Positions 44,571-51,908 of a stretch of 64,000 nt of DNA are shown in pieces. The position numbers were made by a program, and so were the translations under genes. How positions within the stretch are numbered: position 1 is the stretch's first letter; the number at the start of each line of letters is the position of its first letter. This DNA is from Phycisphaerae bacterium (lineage in GTDB: Bacteria; Planctomycetota; Phycisphaerae; UBA1845; CAIVHJ01): assembly GCA_022072405.1 (NCBI GenBank), contig JAJVHX010000007.1, positions 164,522-228,521 on the forward strand, read 5' to 3'. Below the pieces are notes generated by a model that saw only the letters and a list, made by a program, of their open reading frames with translations, made no database searches and was not told the DNA's origin.

Positions 44571-44598
44571 ATTATACCGACTGGTCCGGGTTCAACAA
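44571..44598 (-). promoter_or_regulatory. Candidate promoter of the small membrane protein gene
   Basis: On the minus strand TTGTTG (44598-44593) and TATAAT (44576-44571) are spaced by 16 bp. The -10 box lies 38 bp upstream of the ATG at 44532. Match by sequence only. Confidence 0.45.
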
Positions 44599-44611
44599 CC
44601 AAGCCGGCGGG

Positions 44612-45703
44612 TCATTGGATTTTTTCAAATTTTCCGCAGTAATCCCTGATTTTTCCGGCTGGGAGGAGCTGTTGGAGTTGGTGGAAGATATTTTCCGGAC
44701 ATAAAGGCCAGGTGTCCATTGCCAGGCAATAAGGGTGACCCAGCGGGCAGTGCTGATCTTCCACCACCATGCAGGGTGCACATTCCAGGGCGGGTTCGAT
44801 GGCGGTCACCGCTGGGTAATGTGTCGTCCGCAGCCGCGCGGGGATGGTACTCATCAGAGCGATAGTCGGCAACTGCAACAATCCACCCAGATGCATGAGA
44901 TAACTATCCGGTGCAATAAGCAGATCGAGCTGCCGGACCAGTGCAACCAGATCGCTAAACGTGGGCGTCTGCCCGCAATGATTATGGAGCAGGGGCGGTG
45001 CGGTTGGTGCGTCACAATCGCCGGCTTGGCCGATCAGGTGCACCTCATCACCGTTCTGCACCAGCAGCCGCAACAACTTCGCCAGGTGTCCAGCGGGATA
45101 GGTACGCAGCGGACTGAGACTGCTGACCTGTACGCCGATCCGCCGTCGTCCCCGTGCATCGGGCAGCTGCTGATGCGATTTCCTGTCCGCAATACTGACG
45201 GTCGGCTGGTCATTACGGATAGTGACGCCCAACTGCTCTGCAAAGAAATCGATCGCATCTTTCTCCTGCCGGCCTGCGAATTTGCTCAGTTCTTCCAGCG
45301 GCAGAAAATAGTCATACGATTCAACCTCGGCTGGCGTCGCCGGGTAATTCAGTAACTGTCCGGTGAATCCCAGTTCGCGCACGATGTCAAACAATGGCGG
45401 GAGAGTCAGCAGGTCGATCCGGGCCTGTGGATTCTGTTGTTGCAAAACCATCAGCGCCGGAGCGAAGGTGAGCGTATCACCCAATCCCGCCAGCCATAGA
45501 ATAAGCAATGACTGGTTTCCCAGCGATAGGCGGCGATAGGGACTGCTCGGTCGATAAGGCTGATGGTCTAAATAATCCGCCGCCGGCAGACATTCCCGGA
45601 AGTGGTATTGCGTCAGCAGGTAGGGTTGTCCTGCCCGGCAGCGCGCTGTATATCCGCGCTGCGTATCCAGCGACACCGGATGTTGGAAGGTGATCTGCAC
45701 CAC
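44612..45703 (-). CDS. GT9 heptosyltransferase-like glycosyltransferase
   Basis: The 363-residue protein has the GT9 pattern: LLILWLAGLGDTLTFAPALMVLQQ, RRIGVQVSSLSPLRTYPAGHLAKLL, and LIAPDSYLMHLGGLLQLPTIAL. The usual HxG/TGPT cues are altered. A cysteine set (ECAPCMVVEDQHCPLGHPYC) near the C-terminus resembles the cluster of the GT9 at 5921-7147. It is not part of the main polysaccharide operon. A family-1 element (copy F) lies upstream, in the divergent region shared with hpd. Confidence 0.85.
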   Translation of the reverse strand: MVQITFQHPVSLDTQRGYTARCRAGQPYLLTQYHFRECLPAADYLDHQPYRPSSPYRRLSLGNQSLLILWLAGLGDTLTFAPALMVLQQQNPQARIDLLTLPPLFDIVRELGFTGQLLNYPATPAEVESYDYFLPLEELSKFAGRQEKDAIDFFAEQLGVTIRNDQPTVSIADRKSHQQLPDARGRRRIGVQVSSLSPLRTYPAGHLAKLLRLLVQNGDEVHLIGQAGDCDAPTAPPLLHNHCGQTPTFSDLVALVRQLDLLIAPDSYLMHLGGLLQLPTIALMSTIPARLRTTHYPAVTAIEPALECAPCMVVEDQHCPLGHPYCLAMDTWPLCPENIFHQLQQLLPAGKIRDYCGKFEKIQ

Positions 45704-45803
45704 AATGACATTTTTATCGACCTGATGACTGCTTCGATTCAGCTTTCCGCCGTTTGTACCTATAATATGAGAACGGTTGGACGGAAATAGAGGATCGATA
45801 TTT

Positions 45804-45893
45804 GGTACGGGTATCGTATCACCGAGCCGCGACCGTCAGGGAGCGGTCTTCAACAGGGTGTGTTTGAATTTGGGTTCAAACGATACCAGTACC
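45804..45893. repeat. Family-1 palindromic element, copy F
   Basis: Outer arms GGTACGGGTATCG (45804-45816) and CGATACCAGTACC (45881-45893) pair at 12 of 13 positions. Relative to copy A the left arm has AAAG changed to ATCG and the right arm CTTT changed to CGAT, so two paired positions have changed together. The core GAGCCGCGACCG...GGGAGCGGT and the inner GTTTGAA/TTCAAAC pair are kept. It lies 25 bp upstream of the hpd start. Confidence 0.9.
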
Positions 45894-45918
45894 TGATTTT
45901 TCGACAGGAGCCAGCGCC

Positions 45919-47010
45919 ATGAGCAGCGATTTCATGCCGATCAAAGCATACGATCATGTGGAGTTCTACGTCGGCAATGCCAAACAGGCTGCCCATTTCT
46001 ACGACAAGGTCTTCGGCTTCAAACCAGTCGCCCGGTGCGGACTGGAGACAGGGCTTCGCGACCGGGCCAGTTACCTGATGCAGCAGGGCCAGGTCCGCTT
46101 CCTGCTCACCAGCGCGCTCCACCCCGATCACGAAATCGCCCGCCATGTCGCCCTGCATGGTGATGGGGTCAAAGCCATCGCTCTGGAAGTGAACGATATT
46201 GAGCAGACCATGCGTGAAGCCAAAACACGCGGTGCCACCGTGCTGCAACCGGTCACCACTCTCGAAGATGCGCATGGAGTGATCAAAATCGGCGCGCTCC
46301 GTTACGCCGGTGACACGATCTTCCGCTTCGTCGAACGGCGACATTATCGCGGTGCGTTTATGCCCGGATACCAGCCGATCGAGGCCCACGGCACACCCGG
46401 CGTCGGCCTGGCCGCCATCGACCATATCGTCACCAACGTGCACCTCGGCGAAATGAACCACTGGGCCAGCTGGTATGAACAGATCATGGGTTTTTCCAAC
46501 CTGATCCACTTCACCGAAAAGGACATCAGCACCGAATACAGCGCCCTGATGAGCAAGGTGATGGAGGGCGGCGGCGGCAAGATCAAATTCCCGATCAACG
46601 AACCCGCCGAAGGCCGGAAGAAATCACAGATCGAGGAATTTCTCGACTATTACCAGGGCCCCGGCGTGCAGCACGTTGCCATGAACACCAGGGATATCTG
46701 CGCCACGGTCCGCGAGCTGCGTAACCGCGATATCGATTTTCTACGCGTGCCCGATACCTACTACGAAGAGCTGCCCGACCGCATCGGCCGGATCGATGAA
46801 GATTATAAGGAACTGCGCGATCTGGGCATTCTGGTCGATCGCGATGACGATGGTTATCTGCTGCAGATTTTCACTGCACCGGTGCAGGACCGCCCAACCT
46901 TGTTCTTCGAGGTGATCGAACGTCACGGCTGTCGTGGCTTCGGCCAGGGCAACTTCAAAGCCCTCTTCGTTTCTATCGAACGCGAACAGGAACGACGCGG
47001 CAATCTATAA
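45919..47010 (+). CDS. hpd: 4-Hydroxyphenylpyruvate dioxygenase
   Basis: The 363-residue enzyme has two VOC/glyoxalase-fold halves. Iron ligands are H169 (AIDHIVTN), H252 (VQHVAMN) and E331 (FFEVIERHG). The signature EEFLDYYQGPGVQH precedes the second ligand. The enzyme converts 4-hydroxyphenylpyruvate to homogentisate in tyrosine breakdown or tocopherol/plastoquinone-type synthesis. Neighbouring tyrosine genes are absent here, so it stands alone. A family-2 element begins one to two bases after its stop codon. Confidence 0.97.
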   Translation: MSSDFMPIKAYDHVEFYVGNAKQAAHFYDKVFGFKPVARCGLETGLRDRASYLMQQGQVRFLLTSALHPDHEIARHVALHGDGVKAIALEVNDIEQTMREAKTRGATVLQPVTTLEDAHGVIKIGALRYAGDTIFRFVERRHYRGAFMPGYQPIEAHGTPGVGLAAIDHIVTNVHLGEMNHWASWYEQIMGFSNLIHFTEKDISTEYSALMSKVMEGGGGKIKFPINEPAEGRKKSQIEEFLDYYQGPGVQHVAMNTRDICATVRELRNRDIDFLRVPDTYYEELPDRIGRIDEDYKELRDLGILVDRDDDGYLLQIFTAPVQDRPTLFFEVIERHGCRGFGQGNFKALFVSIEREQERRGNL

Positions 47011-47011
47011 T

Positions 47012-47080
47012 GCTGGTTTCAAAACCGCCAACAGTGATATCGCGCGGGCTGAAGCCCGCGGCTCTTTGAAATATGAATCC
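47012..47080 (+). repeat. Family-2 palindromic element abutting the hpd stop codon
   Basis: The inner hairpin CGCGGGCT-GA-AGCCCGCG (47043-47060) is followed by GGCTCTTTGAA. The left arm GCTGGTTTCAAAACCGCC begins within 2 bp of the hpd TAA. The element is highly similar to the reverse complement of the copy at 50150-50219. Confidence 0.87.
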
Positions 47081-47108
47081 ACCTCCCGTAATGAGATGGT
47101 CGGATCAT

Positions 47109-48764
47109 TCAATTCAGGTTGATTGAAATCAGAATACCGTCGGAGCTTCCGCCGCCAAAAACTGTTTGCAGGGCATCAATCAGGGGCCACTGCGTTGTGG
47201 AGGTCGTCGCGCCGATGATATGCCAACGGCGCATCGGTCCACTTTCATCGAGAAAATTACCTCGGCCATAATCATCGGTCTTGCCCCCCCACAGCGTGGA
47301 GTAACTCAAGTGCTGCAGATCCGGTGACAGGATGGTGAAAAAGACATCGGCTTTACCCTTATTGCCCGACTGGGTGGGAGCACCCACTTTCGGGAAATCG
47401 CTGACCGAGCAGGAAGCGCCGCTGACGTAGATATTGCCGAGTGTATCGGTACTGACTCCTTCGATGCTCTCACCGCGCGCCCCGCCCAGGTAGGTTCCCG
47501 CAGAAAAAATCAGGGCTTCGCTGCCCGTGGGGTCCTGTATAAATTTGGCTATGAATCCATCCCCGGCATAGTTGGAATTACATTGTTGATTCGGAGGATT
47601 GGTGTTGTTGCCTCCGGCGTAAGCCGTCTGGAAACCAATGATGGGGCCGACAAAGAAATCGGCGCTGGAGGTTCCGGCGGCGACGATGACATTGTCCTGA
47701 TCATCAACAGCCAGCTCATGCGTCTCCACGCCTTCGCGTTCCGATCCGCCGAGATAGGTGTCATAAAGCACTTCACTGCCATCCGGTGAAAGCTTGGCCA
47801 GGTAGAGATCGTAATAACTGTTTGCCGCGCCGTTGTTGAACACGGGATCATACGCGGTTTCGGGGTGATCCAGGATATCAGGCGAATTGGTTGAGCCCAT
47901 CACGTAGACATAGTCCAGTGAATCAAGAGCGATAGAGGGTACTTCGATGTCATTCAGACTACCGCCCAGGTAACGTGCCCAGATAATGTGTGAACCATCG
48001 GCGGCCAGTTTCACGGCGATCGCATCATTACCACCCGGGCGCTCCGGTCCGGTGGTCACGTAGGGTGCATCCATCGTGACCGAGGTGACGATCGCATAGA
48101 CTTCGCCGGCGGCGTTCACAGCGATATCGCGGATGAAACTGTTGTCGGGCGAGGGGACAAAAGTGGACCAGAGCACCACGCCGGTCTGGCCATCAACCTT
48201 GGTAATAAAACCATCCTGCGGGCCGTAGGCATTACCGGTGACATAATTATCCGGGCCGAGGAAGGTGGTATAAGCAGCGCCGGGCGTGACCGGATACCCC
48301 TGTCCGGCGCGACCAGCCAGATACACATCACCCGCCGAATCAACTTCGAGCGCGTACGCCCGATCATAATTCCGTCCGCCCAGCATGCGATACCAGACGA
48401 TATTGCCGTTCAAATCCAGTTTAAGCAGAGAGACATCATGCGTGCCCTTGAAATTACTGGTGAATAGCGTATCGACAACCTTCAGCGCCGGGTTGAAGAT
48501 GGCGGCGTTTTTCATGAAATTGTTGTTACAGTGGCCGGTACCATATCCGCATCCCGAACCACCGGTCACATAAACATTGCCGAACTGATCCGCTGCCACA
48601 TCGCGAAAGGTATCCTGCTGATTGCCGCCCAGATACGTGGATTGCGTGATCGCATTCGCCTGAATCTGCCGCTCGCCGGCAGCGGGTTCGGGAAGGGGTG
48701 ACTGGCTGGTAACGTTTGTCGCCAGCATCATACCGAAGGATACCATAAGTAGACCGGTAGACAT
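47109..48764 (-). CDS. Secreted beta-propeller repeat (SBBP) protein
   Basis: The ATG at 48764 follows AGGAGAG. A signal peptide (MSTGLLMVSFGMMLATNVTS) precedes seven or more related units with STYLGGNQQDTFRDVAADQF, GNVYVTGGS, DSAGDVYLAGRAGQGYPVTP and DSLDYVYVMGSTNSPD. This is the SBBP (PF06739-type) beta-propeller repeat pattern. Cysteines occur in GSGCGYGTGHC and ASCSVSDF and could form surface disulfides. The protein is probably exported and may bind a carbohydrate or a partner. The neighbours give no pathway. Confidence 0.82.
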   Translation of the reverse strand: MSTGLLMVSFGMMLATNVTSQSPLPEPAAGERQIQANAITQSTYLGGNQQDTFRDVAADQFGNVYVTGGSGCGYGTGHCNNNFMKNAAIFNPALKVVDTLFTSNFKGTHDVSLLKLDLNGNIVWYRMLGGRNYDRAYALEVDSAGDVYLAGRAGQGYPVTPGAAYTTFLGPDNYVTGNAYGPQDGFITKVDGQTGVVLWSTFVPSPDNSFIRDIAVNAAGEVYAIVTSVTMDAPYVTTGPERPGGNDAIAVKLAADGSHIIWARYLGGSLNDIEVPSIALDSLDYVYVMGSTNSPDILDHPETAYDPVFNNGAANSYYDLYLAKLSPDGSEVLYDTYLGGSEREGVETHELAVDDQDNVIVAAGTSSADFFVGPIIGFQTAYAGGNNTNPPNQQCNSNYAGDGFIAKFIQDPTGSEALIFSAGTYLGGARGESIEGVSTDTLGNIYVSGASCSVSDFPKVGAPTQSGNKGKADVFFTILSPDLQHLSYSTLWGGKTDDYGRGNFLDESGPMRRWHIIGATTSTTQWPLIDALQTVFGGGSSDGILISINLN

Positions 48765-49164
48765 GTTCTCTCTCCTGTGCGAAGGAAAAACGTAAAACAG
48801 GCCACACCGTCAATAAGCGGGAATGGCCGAGGGTTTAGCAATACAATGACTAAATGAACTGATAGTAGCGCAAATTCCACTGTCTTGAGTCAGGCGATTA
48901 ATTGTGCGTTAGCCCAACTGTCGGTCAACGGACGGAATGGATTCTTCCGGTACATTAGATTTTTTCTGCCGCACAAATCAGGAGTGACTTTTCATCATTG
49001 CAGGTACCCCATCATTACAGAGGCTAGGGTGGGATATCATGCAGCCGTTCCGATGGGACTGGGGGATTCATTTCATTCTAATAACCCAGCTTTTACGCCG
49101 GGATATTAGAATGACTGATTCATCCCCCATCCCTGCTGCGCAAGGATGGGGCACCGGCTGCTGA
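48765..49164. other. Intergenic region with inverted repeats
   Basis: No gene is evident in this 400-bp gap. An imperfect 23-bp inverted repeat, GGGGGATTCATTT...TATTAGAATG...ATCCCCC, spans 49061-49127. A second hairpin, CCCCATCC...GGATGGGG at 49125-49151, lies 14 bp downstream of the queF stop on the minus strand. No T run follows, so a Rho-independent terminator is not clear. Confidence 0.55.
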
Positions 49165-49566
49165 TTACTCTTTCGATTTCTTTTTCGTGGTTGCTTTTGG
49201 TGTGCGTGTGGTGAATTTGCTCTCGTAGCGGCAGGTGATGGTGCTGCTGATTCCGCCTCGCGGCGTCCAGAGGCTGGTCAACGTCATCCGCTGCGGGTGG
49301 CAGCAGTTGACCAGATCGTCCAGAATCCGATTGGTCACAGTTTCATAAAAGATGCCTTCGTTGCGAAATTCCTGAAAGTACAATTTCAGGCTTTTCAGTT
49401 CAATGCATTTATTGTCGGGCACGTAGGTAAGAATGAGCGTGCCGAAGTCGGGCTGGCCGGTTTTGGGGCAGACACTGGTAAATTCCGGACAACTGATCTC
49501 GATTTCATATTCGCGGCCCGGGTAGGGGTTGGCAAAAGTCTCCAGCAGTTTGATATCGATCGCCAT
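49165..49566 (-). CDS. queF: 7-Cyano-7-deazaguanine reductase QueF
   Basis: The 133-residue protein is the short (unimodular) QueF type. The catalytic pair C33 and D40 lies in [10 protein letters not shown], and the NADPH/substrate segment is [18 protein letters not shown]. It reduces preQ0 to preQ1 in queuosine synthesis. The ATG at 49566 is preceded by GAGGGAG. A Lys/Thr-rich tail follows the fold. It is last in the queE-queC-queD-queF set. Confidence 0.95.
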   Translation of the reverse strand: MAIDIKLLETFANPYPGREYEIEISCPEFTSVCPKTGQPDFGTLILTYVPDNKCIELKSLKLYFQEFRNEGIFYETVTNRILDDLVNCCHPQRMTLTSLWTPRGGISSTITCRYESKFTTRTPKATTKKKSKE

Positions 49567-49577
49567 GTGGTTCTCCC

Positions 49578-50006
49578 TCAGTTGCCTCGATATTCCACCC
49601 GCGCCGTGCAGGTTTCGTGCACATCGACCTGGGCCAGCAACGGCAGCAGGGGTTTGGTGCGCTGCCAGATCCAGATGGCCAGATTTTCCGCCGTCGGATT
49701 CTCCAGACCGGGAATTTCGTTCAGATAATGATGATCCAGTTGCCCATAGAGCGGGGCAAAAATGGTTTTCACGTCTCCTAAGTCGATCACCATGCCGGTC
49801 ACCGGATCGGGTGACCCTTCACAGATAATATCCACGCGATAGCTGTGGCCATGCAGCCGGTAACACTTGTGATCGACCGGCATGTTCGGCAGGCGGTGAG
49901 CCGCTTCAAAGGTGAAGGTCTTTACCAGACGCAGGCGCGGCGCGGTGGCGCTGGCGGCTTGAGCCGGGTTCAGTGGTTCTATGCGGGTCCAGTCGGAAAC
50001 GATCAT
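49578..50006 (-). CDS. queD: 6-Carboxytetrahydropterin synthase QueD
   Basis: Zinc ligands are H37 (EAAHRLP), H52 and H54 (LHGHSY), with the catalytic cysteine C48 (HKCYRLHG). The late motif [12 protein letters not shown] and [12 protein letters not shown] complete the family pattern. It converts dihydroneopterin triphosphate to 6-carboxytetrahydropterin for preQ0 synthesis. The first 25 residues are an extra N-terminal extension, so an internal start is possible. It lies 11 bp upstream of queF. Confidence 0.94.
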   Translation of the reverse strand: MIVSDWTRIEPLNPAQAASATAPRLRLVKTFTFEAAHRLPNMPVDHKCYRLHGHSYRVDIICEGSPDPVTGMVIDLGDVKTIFAPLYGQLDHHYLNEIPGLENPTAENLAIWIWQRTKPLLPLLAQVDVHETCTARVEYRGN

Positions 50007-50096
50007 CAGCAGTCATTACCTCCCTGAGGTGAAAGATCATTCTATCGATTTACGGACGGAAGGTGAAGCAATGGTATGGATTTACCTTGAAAATAC

Positions 50097-50219
50097 CGCG
50101 GGCTTCAGCCCGCGTGGAGTTACAAATACCAGCGGATTCATACTAGCACCGGTTTCAAAATTCAAAGAGCCGCGGGTCTTTAGCCCGCGCGATGTCCCTG
50201 TTGGCGATTTTGAAACTAG
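50097..50219 (-). repeat. Family-2 double element abutting the queC stop codon
   Basis: Two hairpins are present: CGCGGGCT-TC-AGCCCGCG at 50097-50114 and CGCGGG...CCCGCG at 50171-50189. Read on the minus strand, the second copy starts 1-2 bp after the queC TAG (50224-50222) and runs AGCTAGTTTCAAAATCGCC. Its outer arms GTTTCAAAAT and ATTTTGAAAC pair perfectly. The unit is homologous to the element at 47012-47080. Confidence 0.87.
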
Positions 50220-50221
50220 CT

Positions 50222-50977
50222 CTATGAAATATAGCGCGTGGGATCATTAACGCCCGCCTGCTCAAATCCGCGACGGCGTATCAGGCAACTGTCGCAATGG
50301 CCGCACGCCGCACCATCCGCCGCCGGATCATAACAACTGATGGTCAATCCATAATCCACGCCGAGTTCGGTGCCGCGATGAATAATCTCCGCCTTGGTCA
50401 ACTGGATCAGCGGGGTGTGGATGCGCAGATGTTGCCCTTCGACGCCGGCCCGCGTCGCCAGATTGGCCAGCTCCTGAAACCGGGCGATATATTCCGGCCG
50501 GCAATCCGGATAACCGCTGTAATCCAGTGCGTTCACCCCGATGAATATATCCGCCGCACCTGTTGTTTCCGCATAGGCGAGCGCCAGCGACAAGAAAATA
50601 GTGTTACGCGCTGGAACATAGGTAATTGGAATGTCGCTACTGTTGAGTGCGTGACCAAAATCATCCGAATGAGTGCCTCCGCGCGGGCTAAAGCCCGCGG
50701 CTCTTTGAGTTTTAGGATGAATGCTGAGCTGATCCTTCGGAACCGGAATATCCGCCGTGAGTGCCGATCCGCCGAATGCGCGCAAGTCGAGTTGCTGTAC
50801 CACATGACGTGCCACCCCCAGATTTTCCGCCAGCCGGCGCGCCGCCTCCAGTTCCACGCGATGACGCTGACCGTAATCGATCGTCAGCGCATATAGCGTA
50901 TATTCCTCTGTGCGGGCGATGGCGGCGGCGGTGGCGGAATCGAGTCCGCCGGAGAGTAATACGATGGCTGCTTTCAT
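50222..50977 (-). CDS. queC: 7-Cyano-7-deazaguanine synthase QueC, with inserted palindrome
   Basis: The P-loop LLSGGLDSA (7-15), [22 protein letters not shown] and the C-terminal cysteine zinc site ([17 protein letters not shown]) are all present. QueC converts 7-carboxy-7-deazaguanine to preQ0 with ATP and ammonia. The protein is about 20 residues longer than usual. The extra stretch (about 86-103, with [15 protein letters not shown]) lies between PVPKDQL and [11 protein letters not shown] and is encoded by a family-2 element at about 50682-50721. The frame stays open. The enzyme may still work, since this region joins two structural segments. Confidence 0.94.
   Translation of the reverse strand: MKAAIVLLSGGLDSATAAAIARTEEYTLYALTIDYGQRHRVELEAARRLAENLGVARHVVQQLDLRAFGGSALTADIPVPKDQLSIHPKTQRAAGFSPRGGTHSDDFGHALNSSDIPITYVPARNTIFLSLALAYAETTGAADIFIGVNALDYSGYPDCRPEYIARFQELANLATRAGVEGQHLRIHTPLIQLTKAEIIHRGTELGVDYGLTISCYDPAADGAACGHCDSCLIRRRGFEQAGVNDPTRYIS
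50682..50721 (+). repeat. Family-2 element inside queC, in frame
   Basis: CGCGGGCT-AA-AGCCCGCG followed by GGCTCTTTGA reads on the plus strand; queC is on the minus strand. The same hairpin and GGCTCTTTGA tail occur at 47043-47070. On the coding strand it encodes [14 protein letters not shown]. Outer TCATCC...GGATGA may extend it by about 20 bp. Confidence 0.9.
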
Positions 50978-50986
50978 AAACCCCGA

Positions 50987-51634
50987 TCATACTCCGCGTG
51001 TATCGGGAGGCCAAACATACTTGTGCATCTGAATCTGGAATCGGGCCGGCAATCGGACTTCGAGCAGCCAATGGACCAGCAGTTGCGGATCAAGCTGACC
51101 GAACACCGGCGAGATGAGCAGGTGGCAACGCTGGGCCAGGTCATACTGCTCGATGGTGCTTACCGCCCAGTCAAAATCGTTACGATCCCCAATGACAAAT
51201 TTGACTTCGTCCCGACTGCTGAGCAGGGCGATGTTATTCCAGTCGTTGCGGTGACTTTCCCCGGAACCAGGGCATTTCAAATCCATGATGCGGATCACGC
51301 CATCGGGCAGGCGATTGATCGGCAAGGCGCCGGAGGTTTCACACAGCACGGTAAACTGCTGGTCCAGCAACCGCTGGGCGAGCGGCCCGCATTCCGGTTG
51401 CAGCAGCGGTTCGCCACCCGTGATTTCCACCAGCGTGGCCTGCAGTTCAATTGTCCGGCTGACAATCTCATCCAGCGACAGCCAGTTGCCCTCATAAAAT
51501 GCGTCGGTGGAATCGCAGTAACTGCAGCGCAAATGGCAACCGGTCAGCCGGATGAACGTGCAAGGCCAACCAGCCCAGCTGCTCTCACCCTGAATGCTGC
51601 GATAGATTTCTTGGATGCGCAGGCGATCTTTCAT
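50987..51634 (-). CDS. queE: 7-Carboxy-7-deazaguanine synthase QueE
   Basis: The ATG at 51634 is preferred; TTG 51640 is an alternative two codons upstream. The radical-SAM cluster motif is CHLRCSYC (CxxxCxxC). It is followed by TDAFYEG and the S-adenosylmethionine-binding stretch ETSGALPINRL. The start MKDRLRIQEIYRSIQGESSWAG is typical. QueE rearranges 6-carboxytetrahydropterin to 7-carboxy-7-deazaguanine. It begins the queE-queC-queD-queF operon, with a 9-bp gap to queC. No preQ1 riboswitch was recognised upstream. Confidence 0.95.
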   Translation of the reverse strand: MKDRLRIQEIYRSIQGESSWAGWPCTFIRLTGCHLRCSYCDSTDAFYEGNWLSLDEIVSRTIELQATLVEITGGEPLLQPECGPLAQRLLDQQFTVLCETSGALPINRLPDGVIRIMDLKCPGSGESHRNDWNNIALLSSRDEVKFVIGDRNDFDWAVSTIEQYDLAQRCHLLISPVFGQLDPQLLVHWLLEVRLPARFQIQMHKYVWPPDTRGV

Positions 51635-51849
51635 CAACAATGACAGTAGGCCAACTGCTGCGTAAATTCAAGACAGCCACCTTCCCGTATGCAGGTGAAC
51701 CCGACCCAGGCATCCTCGAAGGGGTACCGGTCAGCAGTGAATTTATTGGCGATGCTCCCTGGAGTATGTATAGTGTGGCCTCGGAGGCTTGGTAAACCAT
51801 CAGAAGTAATCAGCGTATAGACTCTTCTAGACCGGTGGTGATTCTTCAC
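51634..51849 (-). CDS. Possible short ORF overlapping the queE start
   Basis: This 71-residue frame ends TGA overlapping the queE ATG (TGATG). That overlap suggests translational coupling, but no good SD precedes its ATG, and the protein (with HTIHTPGSIANKFTADRYPF and WVGFTCIREGGCLEF) matches no family I know. It may be a real small gene, the remnant of one, or chance. Codon use does not decide. Confidence 0.3.
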   Translation of the reverse strand: MKNHHRSRRVYTLITSDGLPSLRGHTIHTPGSIANKFTADRYPFEDAWVGFTCIREGGCLEFTQQLAYCHC

Positions 51850-51908
51850 GCCACGCAGTCTTGCCGGGGGTTCAAGCCCTGATTGCTACTCGGACAGGAA
51901 TTATCTTT

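Noticed and set aside
50222..50977. queC as a pseudogene because of the inserted repeat
   Set aside because: The insert keeps the frame, and P-loop, TYVPARN and zinc cysteines are all intact.
51640..51860. preQ1 riboswitch upstream of queE
   Set aside because: I looked for the class I and II motifs on the minus strand and saw no match to their conserved stems or A-rich tail.
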